This document shows, piece after piece, positions 22,261-33,870 of a stretch of 64,000 nt of DNA (positions are counted from its first letter, which is position 1; each line of letters starts with the position of its first letter). Below the pieces are notes generated by a model. That model was not told where the DNA came from, ran no database searches, and saw only the letters and a program-made list of their open reading frames with translations. The DNA comes from Orthonyx spaldingii. Lineage: Eukaryota; Chordata; Aves; Passeriformes; Orthonychidae. The DNA lies in contig VZTJ01003574.1 of NCBI GenBank assembly GCA_013397795.1, positions 1,331,345 to 1,395,344 on the forward strand. The letters are read 5' to 3'. A program made the translations under genes and the position numbers.

Positions 22261-24962
22261 CTGTGTCTACCAGCCTGATGAATGCCGCTCCTGTCTGTGC
22301 CCTTTCTGTGCCTGGAGCACTTGATGATGCTGGAGGCTGCACTAGAGATTTTAAGCTGTCTATTTCTCAAGGAAACTGGCTGCAGGGAGGAGACATGGCT
22401 GCCTAGGATTAAAGGGGATGGCGATTTTTTGGGAAATAACATAATGCTTGGCTGTTCCCCATGGTACATCTGCCTGCAAGGGTCAGGTGCAACAGGACTG
22501 TCCAGGGATCTGGTGTCCTCAGTCTGGTTCTGCATGGATAAAGTCTCTATGCTTAGTGCATGCTTGTAACTGGTTTTGCAAATGTTTTTTTGGGAACAGA
22601 TTGAGCCACGTACCATGTGCTTCCTCCTGTATCTGTGCCCCCAGTTTCCATCCTCCTATGAGACAAAGCCCAGGGAGCTCTTGCTAACAGGTTTCTTGCT
22701 GGAAGGGATTCCCAGTGGCAAAATGGGGGTGAAAGCTTTTTCCCAGAGCTCACTGGTTTCTCAGTTATCTCCCTCTTACTCTCAGCCTGGCTCTGCAGAC
22801 TCCCAGGCTATGTGTGCTGCCAGGTTTTTCTACCAGAGCAATTTCCCTTGTTGCAATTCTTGACAGCACCACTTTTTCTCCTGGAAACATGGGGCTGCTG
22901 AATGTCTAGCGAACTCAATTGGCCTGGATGGATGGGATGAGCCAGCTGGGTGTGCTTTGAGGCAGAAACCACCCTTCCTGTGCTTAAAGAAAAGGTGGTG
23001 TCTGCAACTTGCTGGAATGAAGGGTTGTTCTTGGGTGGGGAGGAGAGCATAGTAGGGAACTGCTTGTAGGCACAGGGTGGGGGGCTCTCACGTGGGGTAC
23101 CTCCCATGTCTGTGGCTTTTCTCCAGCATGTCTTGCTCTGCAGCCAGCCTGGCTCTGCCTTTTATTGCAGTTCATGGAAAGTTGTCTTTTTGGCTGATGG
23201 GCTGTGCGTGGCTGGCTGTGCAATGTGCAAAGCTGAGGGTGGCAGGCACACGTTCCACGTGCAGAGGAATTGCCGGGGGCTCACTGAAGTGAGGTGCCCA
23301 GGAAGGGCAGAACTGTGGGTTGTGTCTTGGGAAATGAGGTCAAGAAACCCTTGGGAGCTCAATTAACCACAGATGACCGGGACGAACTAGGACACCCAAT
23401 GCATGACTGGCGAAGACGAGAGCCCGTGGCCTGCTTGGTTTGCTCCAGGCTTAGAATGTCTTCATTTATTTTGCCTTTATTTGTCACTATTTTGTTCTTG
23501 GATTCAGAGTGGAAAGCCCTGACCTGAGCTCCCACGCTCTGCCCGCGTGACCCAGCAGTGTCTGGTCAGCAGAGGCGGTGAGTGGGGTGCAGCCTGCTCA
23601 GGGCACAAAAGCAGTGCATGGCTCTCCTTCCCTCCATGTTCTCGGGCTTTGCTCAAGCAAACTCTGACACATATTTGTCTTTTCTGTATTTCCTTGTGGC
23701 TCATTCTATGAAATACTGTGAAGTGGATCCTGTTTTGTGTTAGAAGCTATTCGTAATGAGATTGGAGAGAGATACAGTGTTTGACTGCAGTGGCTGTTAA
23801 TTTTAATATGCTGTGAATCTCGAGGTAGCTCTTTATTCTTCCTACATTGAACTTGCACGCTGCTGCTGCTACAGGCTGCATGGGGGACATGCCATGTGAA
23901 CCAAAAAAGCTTAATGAGGAACAGAGGGAAAAACTCTGCCAGTATTTTATAAAACATGAGATTTATTTTCTTAAATGCAGATCACGGTGTCTAGATATTT
24001 AGGGGCTTATGATTTAACAGCTCTAAGGAAAGGTTTGGAGGTAGTAAGAAGGGTGGGGGGTGGTTGACAGAGACCTTAAAATTGCACTCAGCTCTGCTGG
24101 GCAGAAAATGAGCGTGCGGTGGAAAATACCAGTTCCTGCTGGTCTGAGCAGACAAAGTCCTTCACAGGTGAGGGATGGAGGAGAGAACATCAGCAGCACA
24201 GGGCCATGGATGGCAGGTTAGTGCTACAGAATATGTTCCTTAATGGTTGGATGAGCTGGGCAGAGACAAGTGAAATGAAAGGCGAAAGGACAAGGCAGAG
24301 TGGTCAGGGCTTGGGAATGAGAGCTTGGGAATGCTCGTAAGATGCTTCAAGTAGCTTCTTGCCCATCTTCTAAACCAAAATAAACTATAAAAGCCCACGT
24401 GTCTGAAAAGATGTAGGGAAACCCCAAAGTGGTATCAAAAGGTTCACAGAGGGGATCTGAGCAAGCTCTCAGTGTTCACCCAGCTCTGAGGAGTGGCTTT
24501 GGGGCTAAGGTTTTCTGATCTCTGGAGTTCAAGTACAAGGGGTTTTTAATTTTGCTGGGGTTTGGGGTATTTATTTTTTTATTGCAGCTGTTTTGCGGAA
24601 TGGCTGCTCTCTGACTGCCTTTGAATTCAGAGGGGGACTGTCACCATTGGTGTTCTGTTTGTCAGTTGTCTGTGAGCAGCAGACTGGAGATGGAAGTGCA
24701 TTTGATCATTTGTCAACTTTTCCTTTTGTGCTGAATATCTGATAACGTTTGCTGAGCACTCATTCTGCATATGCTCATTTGATCAGCTGCTGCAACAATT
24801 GCAGGTGATGGAAGAAGAGAGGCTGGGACATGGCTAAGGCACATCTGCAGCTGAATGTTTGTCAACAACAAGGTGCTCACTCGACTTGCTAATAACAGAC
24901 ATTGGGAAAGAGGTAGTTCCAGTCTTCTGCAGGCAATTACTGGTTCCCTAAATCTGTGGGCA

Positions 24963-24994
24963 GGCTGAAAGCATATTGGGCTGAAAGCACATTG
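24963..24994. repeat. 16-base tandem duplication, 2 copies
   Basis: GGCTGAAAGCATATTG is followed directly by GGCTGAAAGCACATTG, with one mismatch. Confidence 0.85.
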
Positions 24995-25954
24995 CCTTTC
25001 CAGAACTGCTCTTGGAGGTGTGTTTCCCATCAGCAGCTGCCTCAGGCGTGTCAGATCCAGAGCAGACCTACAAGTTCTCAGTGTGGTGATGACCTACAAT
25101 GCCAAAACCCTTGGGAAGTGTGTGTAGGACCAGGCTTTGCTGCCACAGCCATTGAGGATTTTTATGGAAGAGAGATGGGACATGTCAGATTGCTACAGTA
25201 TCCAAACTTTGTACTCTGGTGCATGTAAAATTCAGCTCTTCCAGGGGTCCTGTGCACAGAGAGTGCTGCTGGCATGGCAGGCTCTGCATTTGGAGGTCCG
25301 GGGAAAGCTGAACCCACTCGATGGGAGAGGAGGATGCCTTTTCCTTGTCTCCTCCCCTCTGCTCAGAGCCTCCCTGAAGCCCGAGCAGAGCTGTGCTTTG
25401 ACCTGGTTCCTGCTGTCAAGTGCTTCCATGTACTCTGTGAAAAAATCTTTCTGCTGTCTCTGGGAACCAAACCCTCAGGAGGAGCCCGTGGCTGTGACCA
25501 CTCCTTGCCCTGCACTTGGCGCAGAGCTCCCCGCTCAGACCAGGCTCTGTGAGCAGCACCACAGCAGTTATTTGTTGGATGGGTTTTTTTCCACTTTTGT
25601 TTCTCATCAGAGGCTGAGTAGCACACTCACACATGGCATATCAGGCCTCTTGCAGCACACTTCATTTAAAAAGCTAATTTGTAATTGCAAAGCAATACAC
25701 ATGCTTCAACAACCCCTTCCTCTCAAAAGCAAACAGAGAAACGCCACAGAGAAATAAAATAAAATGGGATGAGAATTATCCATGCTTGCTCTACTCCACT
25801 GTTTGTCTGCTGGGGAAAAAGAAGAAGTGAAGCAAAGTTACTAAAATAAATATATAAAAAATAAACAAACAGGAAAACAGCCTCTAACGTACTTAGCATT
25901 GCAAGTTGTGAGATGGGGATTAGCCCTGCCTGTCTTCCCCCGTGTGCTCTGGCT

Positions 25955-26475
25955 TGTGGGAGCGCGGATCCTTTTCCATGCTCACCCTGCTCGCAGGTAT
26001 GGGTGGCTCGGGGAGGTGTCCGCTTCTGCCCTGCCTGGCCAGGACGGTGCCTGAGCTCCTTCTGCTCCTCGATGTATTTTTGAGGGGGAGCAAATGTTTT
26101 GTCGTGCTGCGTAGCTGTGGATTACACTGACCCTGCTTCTCGAGGGACTCCTGACCAGCCCCAGCTCGCATCGCTGTGTGCCCGTGCCCTCGGTGAGCGC
26201 TTTTTGGCAGCGCGGAGCCCAGCTGTGTCACCGTGTTCACAAAGCAGCTGCTGCCCACCGCTGCCTGCTGCTGCCGCTCCTGCCCTCCTTCGCTCGCCGC
26301 TGGCACCCGCTCGGCTGCGCCGTCCTGCTGCCGGGCCCTCCCACTCGTGCTGGGTTGGAGAGGGGAAGGGAAAGGTGAACCCAATGTTGGGCTGCGCTCT
26401 GCAGAGCTGCCAGCTCCGATTTTGTCATCCCTGCTCCGCTCTGCCTCTGCGAGTTCAGCGGGGGCATTTTCAAAG
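25955..26475. promoter_or_regulatory. Intronic CpG-rich block (candidate CpG island/promoter)
   Basis: By hand I count about 35 CpG dinucleotides in roughly 520 bases, with the core 26161-26340 holding about 18 in 180. GC content is visibly higher than in the surroundings, and flanking sequence of the same length has very few CpGs. There is no CR1 or simple repeat inside. An isolated intronic island of this kind often marks an alternative promoter or a non-coding RNA start. No TATA box or exon with a convincing donor could be assigned. A 192-codon frame on the minus strand (25920-26498) is a by-product of GC richness. Confidence 0.5.
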
Positions 26476-29400
26476 ACATTGGCTGTAGTTCGCAGCATGG
26501 GTTGAGGGGCAGGGAGCTGGGGAGGAGCGAGCAGCTCTTGCTGAGGAGCTTTTCAGGGCTGAGATGCGGGGTGGGGGCATCCTGCCACAGACGATATCTT
26601 TTACTGCAGCTTTTTTTGCAGCATCAGAAAAGCAGGGTGGAATTAGGCCACGTAGCCTGTGGTATGAGCTCTGCTTGTTGGTATTGTTAATAGCTCTGCT
26701 CAGAATATGCTGACTTTTTCTGAACAAAAGCTAAAACGCAACCCTTACAAATTAATCATTATTAATACTTTGTGCTCGCTTAGCTGTGCATGCAGCCATT
26801 CAGGGTGGTAAATACCCATTCTTGTGTTTGATCTCCGTGGCTGTGGAGTGCTCGGCTCAACCTCTCTTGGCAACAAAGCCTTGCACTGGGAGCTTCTGTG
26901 TTTGAGGGCAGCTTGACAAGTTTGGGGCAACAACCTCTCTCCCTCTCCCTCCACACACAAAATACAAGCAAAATGCTTTAAGCCTGAAGGAGTTACATGG
27001 ATACTATGCCAGTATGACTAAGATGAACCCAGGGACTTCATCTGGTGCCAGTTGACATTGATTCTGTGACTCCTTTATTACTCTGATGTGAAGCCTGACT
27101 TACAGTGAAGTTTGCTCTGGCCCTAAATTTGTCCGCTCTAGTGAGGTCAGGGATTTCTTGGGATTGTAAACTAGAACAGAAATTTGTGGCTAATAAACTG
27201 GGTGGTAATGAGAGGTTCTTTTTCCCTCAGCTCTTGAGCTCTCCTGGCAGGGTGGCCATGTCTTGCCCAGCCAGTGGGAGAGGACGTGGCACGGGTATCT
27301 TGAAGGTCAGAGGTATCTTGTCCTGCTGAACATTTTGGGAATGCAGCACCAGCACACTGAGAGCTGGGCCCCAGGAGGAAGGCAGGGCCGGTGTGCCAAG
27401 CACTGATGCAGTATCTCAGCCTGCTGATGTGCACAGCAGAGCGTGGCAGTGAGCAAGTGCTGCTTGCAGAGCACACGGAGGTGGCAAGCTGGGCTGTTGT
27501 CTGCTTGGGTTGTACCTTGTGTGCTGGTTTGAGTGTAGCCGTGTGCTGCCAGATTACTGACAACCCCATCCCCTTCTCCACTGGCTCCCATCAGTGGCTG
27601 TGCAGAGCCATGAACTGGGAGTGAAATACCCATCCCTCACTGGTGAATTCACTCTCTCAGCCACCAAGTTCACCAGACTTTTCAAAAATAAGTTCTCAGC
27701 CTTTCGGTATTGTGACTTCTTCCACTCCAAGTGCTACCCGTGTAATCTCTTGCACATTTCAAAGCTACTTGAAACAGCTTCTTGCTTTAGTGCTTGCCAG
27801 ATTCCCCCCCAGCTGCCAGGAAGAGAGTAAGCAGCCGCTGCCTGTTCTACTTGAGAAATTCAACTGCCAAGTGGTTATTTACAGCGGGCAGAGGAATGAA
27901 AATGTTAAATGAAATCAATTGCTGGCAATGTGAAAAAAGGAAGGGGGAGGAAAAAACCCCAAACCCTTACAAAATCAGGATTATGCTGGCTGCAAGCTGC
28001 AGCCACCTTAAAAGGATTGCAGACAACAAACAGCAAAATGCCGATGACAAAGCCCTGCCCGCTTTAGCCCAGCCTGGTGCTGACTCCGACTTTTGTTTCT
28101 GCTTAATCTCCCTATTCTTGTCCACTTTGGTCCCTTTCTTGGCAGTGGATGGGGAGATGGAAGAGCTTTGGAAAGAAAGCTGGATTGTGTTAAAACAGTT
28201 GTTTCAATCCATTTCAACATCAGGCTCCCTGCCTGAATTTAACCTGGAGGTAAATGAAAAATTAAAAACGAAATGAGCCCTATCTCCCTGATGAACATTG
28301 AATTTTGCCTTAAAAATGGGAGTATTTTTATTTCCCTTGACTTTTACAGGACGGAGGTGGTGGGAAGGTTACTGAGAGAGGCTGCCAGCCAGTTTAGTTC
28401 TGGTTGGATCACAACTCTTTTTTTAGGTGTCAATCCCTTCCTTTCCATGGAAGCCTCAGGCTTCCCTGCTGAATCTCTACAGAGACAAGTGAATCACAGC
28501 CTGGCATTGGGCAGTGTGGCAATTAATCAGCCATTAAAAAGGAAGACCTGCTGTCTTATAAACCAATTAGACAGGAACTGGTTGCTTGTGTAACTAATGT
28601 AGTGGGGTTGCTAGTAAGTTAAGGGCTCCTTGTGGAGAGAGAAGCTGAAATAAGTCTCTGTTACTGGGCTTTAAAGAACATGTTGAAACCACCAGAGCAC
28701 CAGATCTTCCTCTAAAACAAGAATCTCAATTTGCAGCCATACATTGCAGTAAACGCTGTCCCCTCTGCTCGCCTTGCCGTTGGCTGAAGAAGGTATTTTA
28801 AACTCTTGATGATGAAACGTTTTTAAAGTTCTCTTTTTTCTTAAATCTTCATTGGGTTTCTGGGCAGGGACGGAGATGATGATGATGAGGACGAATGGGT
28901 GAGAACCCCTCTGAGGCTGGCTAAGAGAGGTGGTGCAGTGCTGTGGGATGCTCTGTGCACACAAAGGGATGGGTTTGCAGAGCTCCAGCTAACCCTGGTG
29001 CACTCTCCATTAATTCAGCACCTTTTTTAGCTTGTATGCAGGATAGGTCAGCTTTTAGGAGCTGGGCTGATGCTCTTGCATAGCACTGCCTTTGTGTTTG
29101 GGTTGGCGCTGGCGAGGGTCTGTGTCACCGAGAGAGCTTGTTGTTATCTGTGCCTTGAGCAGGGCTTACTCCAGCAGCCACTGGAGCAAATCTCAAGTGT
29201 TTAGTTGGTTGCACTGGGCTTTCAATTCTTGGCAGTTCTGCTAATGTGCTAATTTGAACTGCTCTCTCCTGAGAACACACTCAAGTCTGCTGGATGCCGA
29301 GCCAGATGGAGCGGGGAGCTGACCCCAGCCTGATACCTGGAGCTGTGAGCGTGGATTCCAGGAGCAGTCCTGTGCTCCACCCATCCTGACAAGGATCTGT

Positions 29401-32259
29401 AGGGGTGGGATTGGGTGGCTGTCCCAGCAGCAAGGGAGGAAATGCCTTGGTGGGGAGATTCTTAAGCTGATTCATTGGATTCCTGTTCAATTTATTCTGC
29501 TCTTAGAAGAGGTGTGATTGCTGTTGTTGGGCTGCTCAAGTAACAAGATGTATGTTTAAGTTTACCTAATATACTGTGTGCAGCTACTTAGGAACAGTGC
29601 AAACTAGATAAATAAATCATGGCCTTGCTTCAGTCATAGCAATGATTTTGTGTCTGCTCCATCATAACACAGGGCCTATTAATTTCACTGGGAATGTGGG
29701 ACACAGCGTTCACTTACCTTATGCTTGCATTTAACAGCATTCACGTGCAGAATTTTAACAGATCATTCTAGGTCAACCAAGATAGTTGTTGCTAATCCTT
29801 TTTTGCAATTCCTGTAAGCAGGAATAATTTTAGACTAGATCTGTGGTAGGGAAACTTTGTCGCTACAGCATAAATCGCTGAAAAGACAGTTTGGGGTGCA
29901 GAGAAGGGCACTGGGTGCACCAACTTCTAGTTTTGGCTCTGAAACTTGCTTGGTGACTGTAGGAAAGACACTTAACTTATGAGAGCCTCTATTTCCCTGG
30001 CTCCCCTCATGGCACAATCTTTTTATTTTAATTTGTGACTTTTCTTGAGTGCAGTATTTGGATTATTTATGTAGTTGCAGTGACTAGGAGTGTTGGCCTG
30101 CCCTGGCCACTGATGCTGTCTTGTACCAACCTCAGAACGTGGTGGCAACACAAGCTGTATGTGTGCTTCATCAGTGAGGAGGTGCTGAGCAGTTCAGAGT
30201 ACCAGCCTGTGACAATCAGCTCCCTTTGCTTACTGCTGAGTAAATTCTGCATTTCAGGGCTGATCCTGACCCCAGGCTTCAATGTATAATTGCTCTTGAG
30301 TCTGGCCATGGAGAGAGGCCTCTGCCTCTTCCTCTCCCTTGCTCTGCAGATCACTTGTCATGAGCCCCAATTCCTGACATATCCCTCACTCAGGTGAGGG
30401 TCTCATCAGCCCCAGTTTAACAGATTTCAGCCTTATTAAACAATAAGTGTGGGCTAACAATCAGTAGGCTGTCGTGCTTTGCTGAGTCAGGCCTTAAATT
30501 ACACCAAGCTTGTGACAGCTCTGCATCCCGAATGGAAGATGCCACCGTCATCCCTGCAGCCCTCGGCTCACACCCAGGGAAGGTGCACGCTCCATGTGAA
30601 AGGTACCTCAGCTGCAGTCTGCTGAGCCAATCCTCAAATTGAGTTTGAAGTCATTAAGTGGAAAAGAAAATTTTTGTGACAAGTGATTTCCCTGAGCAGG
30701 TGACAAACTATAATGAAGCGGGGCGGTTTGGCTGGAAAGGTTTATGATAGCAGCTGTGTACCCTTCCTCTCCTGTGAGCAATCTGGGCAGGAGAGGATTC
30801 GTGGAAAACTGTCCATGCCACTGCAATGCAATGTTGCTTGTATGTCAGCCTTGGATTAATTTTCACAGTCTTTCCCCAAAATGTTCCTGGAGATCCTTTG
30901 GGAGCAAAGGCAGGATGGGTGACTAATTACCATTTGAGTTGTACTACTCCTCCTAGCAAAGTGCTTGCTTGGGGAAAGCTTGTGAGCAAATGGCACCCCT
31001 GGAAAATGGTGTAATGTGAGGGCTCTGAGTTCTTTAGCTGCACTGTTGCTGGTTATAGCTGCACAGTTTCTTCCTGCTGCTGTGGCTGTGTTCCTGTAGG
31101 GCAGGGACGTGTCTGCCACGAGCCGATGGGTGCGCTGGGTGGAGCAACGGGCACATCATAGCCAGGAACAGAGCTCTTCCCAAAGCAGCAAGAAAATGGA
31201 GAATGGAGGAATAAAGGCACCAGGATGGCTCTGCCAGCATGGAGCAAGGTTTAGGTACAAGAGCACTGAGAAGGCTGATTTAAAAAAACCTGAAGTGTGC
31301 AGTGTGAGAGCTTCAGCTCACAGTGGGATGCTGGAGCAGCACAAGCAGTTGCTCACCTTAATGTGCAGATAGCCAAGTGTTACACACCACAGCCATAACA
31401 CTTGGAAGAGAGGTGCAGAGGCCAAGGAATAGGCTGTCCTGGCCAGGACGGTGCCTGCTCACTTTTAATCTGACTTCTGTGCTGCGTAGATACCTCAGCA
31501 AGAGATCTCTCTTGTCTGGGATAAAGATGGAGTGGTCCTTAAACAGGTACTATTCATAGTGCACAGCTGGCCAGGAGGTTCCTGGGGTGTTCCTCTAAGG
31601 TGGTGGGTGCCTTGTTAGAGGTGAGGCTTGGAGCACTGCAGGCCAGCTGCTCCTGATCTCTTTTTTCCCCTGATTGCTGGTTAGGCAGTGTGTGGGTGGG
31701 TTGTTTTTTTCGTAGTACAATGTCACCTGCTGGCTGAGCAATGCTGGGATTTGTGTAAGGGTTATGGGGGGGTGCAAGCAGCTCTGCCCAGGAGGACCAG
31801 GCGTGTTCCTGGGGAGCAGGCATGTTCTGCAGGTGCACTCACCTGTTGCAGAAGAGCCTGATCTCTGCACTGCCTTCTTGGGGTGAGCTGTTCAGGACCA
31901 ACCCCTCACCCGTTGGGCGTATGCTGGTGTTTGTTTAATGGGATTTCTTCCACAAAATCGTAGTGATGAATCACCCAGACTAGACACTGCTGTCTGAGGC
32001 CACCAGCTGCTGACCTTCAGGACAGTTGGATTTATACCTCGGAGCAGGTGCTGAATTCCTGATGCACAGCGCACTGCTGAGCTGGGAGCTGCTCGGTCTG
32101 GTCTGCAGTCCATCCTACACTAGGCTGATTATCCAGCTGTCCCCACCTCCACTGCTCTTACCAGGGCTGGGATCTCTACAGCAGCACACAGGGTGGGAAG
32201 GTGATGGGTGTTGACCAGCCAGGAGAGCCCCAATGTGTTAATGAGCCTCCTTGCATTAA
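26476..32259. other. Unique intronic sequence
   Basis: Apart from one MIR-like fragment (about 29900-30005) I recognise nothing. A short GAT/GAG repeat (GATGATGATGATGAGGA) lies near 28876. A TGCTGAGTCAG AP-1/Maf-type site is near 30480. Confidence 0.5.
29900..30005 (+). repeat. MIR-like ancient SINE fragment
   Basis: 'CTAGTTTTGGCTCTG', a degenerate 'ACTTGCTTGGTGACTGTAGG', then 'AGACACTTAACTTATGAGAGCCTC' in three adjoining parts, then 'TATTTCCCTGG', follow the MIR consensus in order (ctagttctggctctg, ctgtgtgacct, agtcacttaacctctgagcctca, gtttcc). Orientation is plus. Confidence 0.6.
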
Positions 32260-32760
32260 CCAGTTTCATCTGGGACCCACACCCAGCTCCTCAGCTTTAG
32301 GAGCTTCGTTTAAGCTCAGGTCCCTGTGTCTTTCTGAGTTGTGCCTGCTCCCAGCGTTGTCCCTGCTGCTGGCTCCATGGGTGCACTCCAGACTCATGTT
32401 AGTTCCTTGCTGCTGTCCTGTCTCCTGGATGAACCTTGGAGTGACAGTGGAGGTAGCCTGGCCTCTAATTCTGTCTCCTGAACGGACTTTGGAGCTATAC
32501 TGCAGGTAACCTGTCTCTGACTCTCTCTTGTTCCAGCCTGAGCTCTGTGGGTGGACTTTGGCCCTGACTTGTCACCTCACCTTGCCTGGGGCTGTCTGCT
32601 GGGCCTGTCACCACCCAGCCCTGCTCACACTTGGTGGGACTGTGCCCGGTGGGTGGGGGCTGACCTGTGGTCACCCGCGGCTCCTGCCTTGTCCCCTGTG
32701 TAGAGCAGCCCCACTGCCACTGATCCCTGGTAGAGTCTTGTGGATATAACAGGCAAATTC
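32260..32760 (+). repeat. Probable dispersed repeat of unknown class with internal ~53-base period
   Basis: Similar units begin at 32418 (CTGTCTCCTGGATGAACCTT) and 32471 (CTGTCTCCTGAACGGACTTT), 53 bases apart, each followed by TGGAG and then a variant of GCAGGTAACCTG / GGAGGTAGCCTG. A third, looser unit ends TGGGTGGACTTTGG near 32557. The upstream text (TTTAAGCTCAGGTCCCTGTG) and the tail (CTTGTGGATATAACAGG) have the feel of a family I associate with songbird genomes, possibly LTR-type, but I cannot name it. The boundaries are estimates. It contains no gene, and frames here only reflect the tandem structure. Confidence 0.4.
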
Positions 32761-33119
32761 AGTGTGGCTCTTGAACCTTGAAGCAATCCTTTGGTCTGAT
32801 TTGAAAATTCACTTTTCTTGAGCTTCCACCTTCAGAGCTCTCCCTTGTCCCTTCCCAGGGTTTCAGGGCTGATGGCATGGAAAGGCTGTTCTCTTCTGGC
32901 TGAGAGGTGTTGCCCAGGCAAAGAAAGGGTCAAAGATGTTATTTATAGGGGTGCCAAAGTTTTAATGTGTGTACTGGGAATAGAGCAGGAATAATTTATT
33001 GGAGGCAGTAGGTATGCACAGCACTGCTCTGCACACAGGGGTTGAACGTGGACTGGGGGAGGGATCAACGGGAGCAAGTGATGCCAGCTGGAGACACCAG
33101 AAGCCTTTTAAAAAGAGCT

Positions 33120-33320
33120 TGGAAGCAACACAAAATCCAACACACTTGCATATTCCAAGCAGTGCACGTAAGCAAGACTCACTTTTACATTTTTCAGAGC
33201 AGATTAGCGATTTTCTAATTAGGGAAAGAGCCGAATATTGAGCACTGAAATGGATAAGCGACTTAAAAAGAACACAGAAAATCGCAAAGTGAAATCACTT
33301 AAATCAGCCTTGTCTCCTCC
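33120..33320. promoter_or_regulatory. Candidate conserved non-coding element
   Basis: This AT-rich segment keeps CpGs (TTAGCGATTTTC, GAGCCGAATATT, ATAAGCGACTTAAA, AAATCGCAAAG) around a TTTCTAATTAGGG homeodomain core. CpG retention in AT-rich, repeat-free DNA is typical of conserved enhancers. No alignment was possible. Confidence 0.3.
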
Positions 33321-33810
33321 CCCCCTTCATGCTTGGTATGCTTGTTTATCTTGGCAAAGAGGGGGAAAATAAATTCCCTGGAGGTGGCACATACACAGTG
33401 GTACCTGAATGCATCAGATATATCCATGCAGGGGGTAAAAGCCCTAAACTGCAGATTTTCTAATCACTCTTCTGGACCTGCAAAAATATAAGCAAGGCTG
33501 CATCCCAGACTGGGGCTTGCTCTGTCTGTTGTACCGAGTAGCAGCTGTTTGCTACATTTTGATCTGGATCTGGTCATGGATTAAGGTGATCCCAGTAGCT
33601 GAGGGTTGTTTGGACCTTGGAGCAGCTCAACGCTTGGGTTTGTGGAAGAGCAGGACATTGCCTTGGTTGTGATTCTGAATGAGTTCTGGGGCAGCTTCTT
33701 CCTGGATGCTGTCAGACACAGATCTTGAGACCCAAAATGTGGTTGGCTGTGTGCTGCTAGCAGAAGACATACTCTAAAGGCTAAAGACCTGTTTAGGGTC
33801 TGTAAGGACC

Positions 33811-33870
33811 TGTTCACACCTGACTCTTCACCTTTTCATGCTCTATATTCACCATCTACAAAATGGGGAA
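33811..33870 (+). repeat. Weak MIR-like tail
   Basis: 'CTCTTCACCTTTTCATG' then 'TATTCACCATCTACAAAATGGGG' in adjacent blocks resembles the MIR end (ctcagtttcctcatctgtaaaatgggg). Only the tail is recognisable. Confidence 0.3.

Larger units (their letters stand above)
20619..25954. other. Unique intronic sequence
   Basis: No transposon is recognised. A pyrimidine-rich (TCC)n tract is at 21211-21251, a 16-base tandem duplication at 24963-24994, and a candidate enhancer at 22070-22260. The sequence at 23330-23430 keeps several CpGs (CCGGGACGAAC, GGCGAAGACGAG) beside an AACCACAG RUNX-type site. Open frames of up to 206 codons (25137-25757) show no domain. Confidence 0.5.

Noticed and set aside
25137..25757. 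206-codon open frame, plus strand
   Set aside because: No recognisable domain, no initiation or splice context, and compositionally like translated intron.
25920..26498. 192-codon minus-strand frame across the CpG-rich block
   Set aside because: Stop codons are rare in GC-rich DNA, so a long frame is expected. No homologue is recognised.
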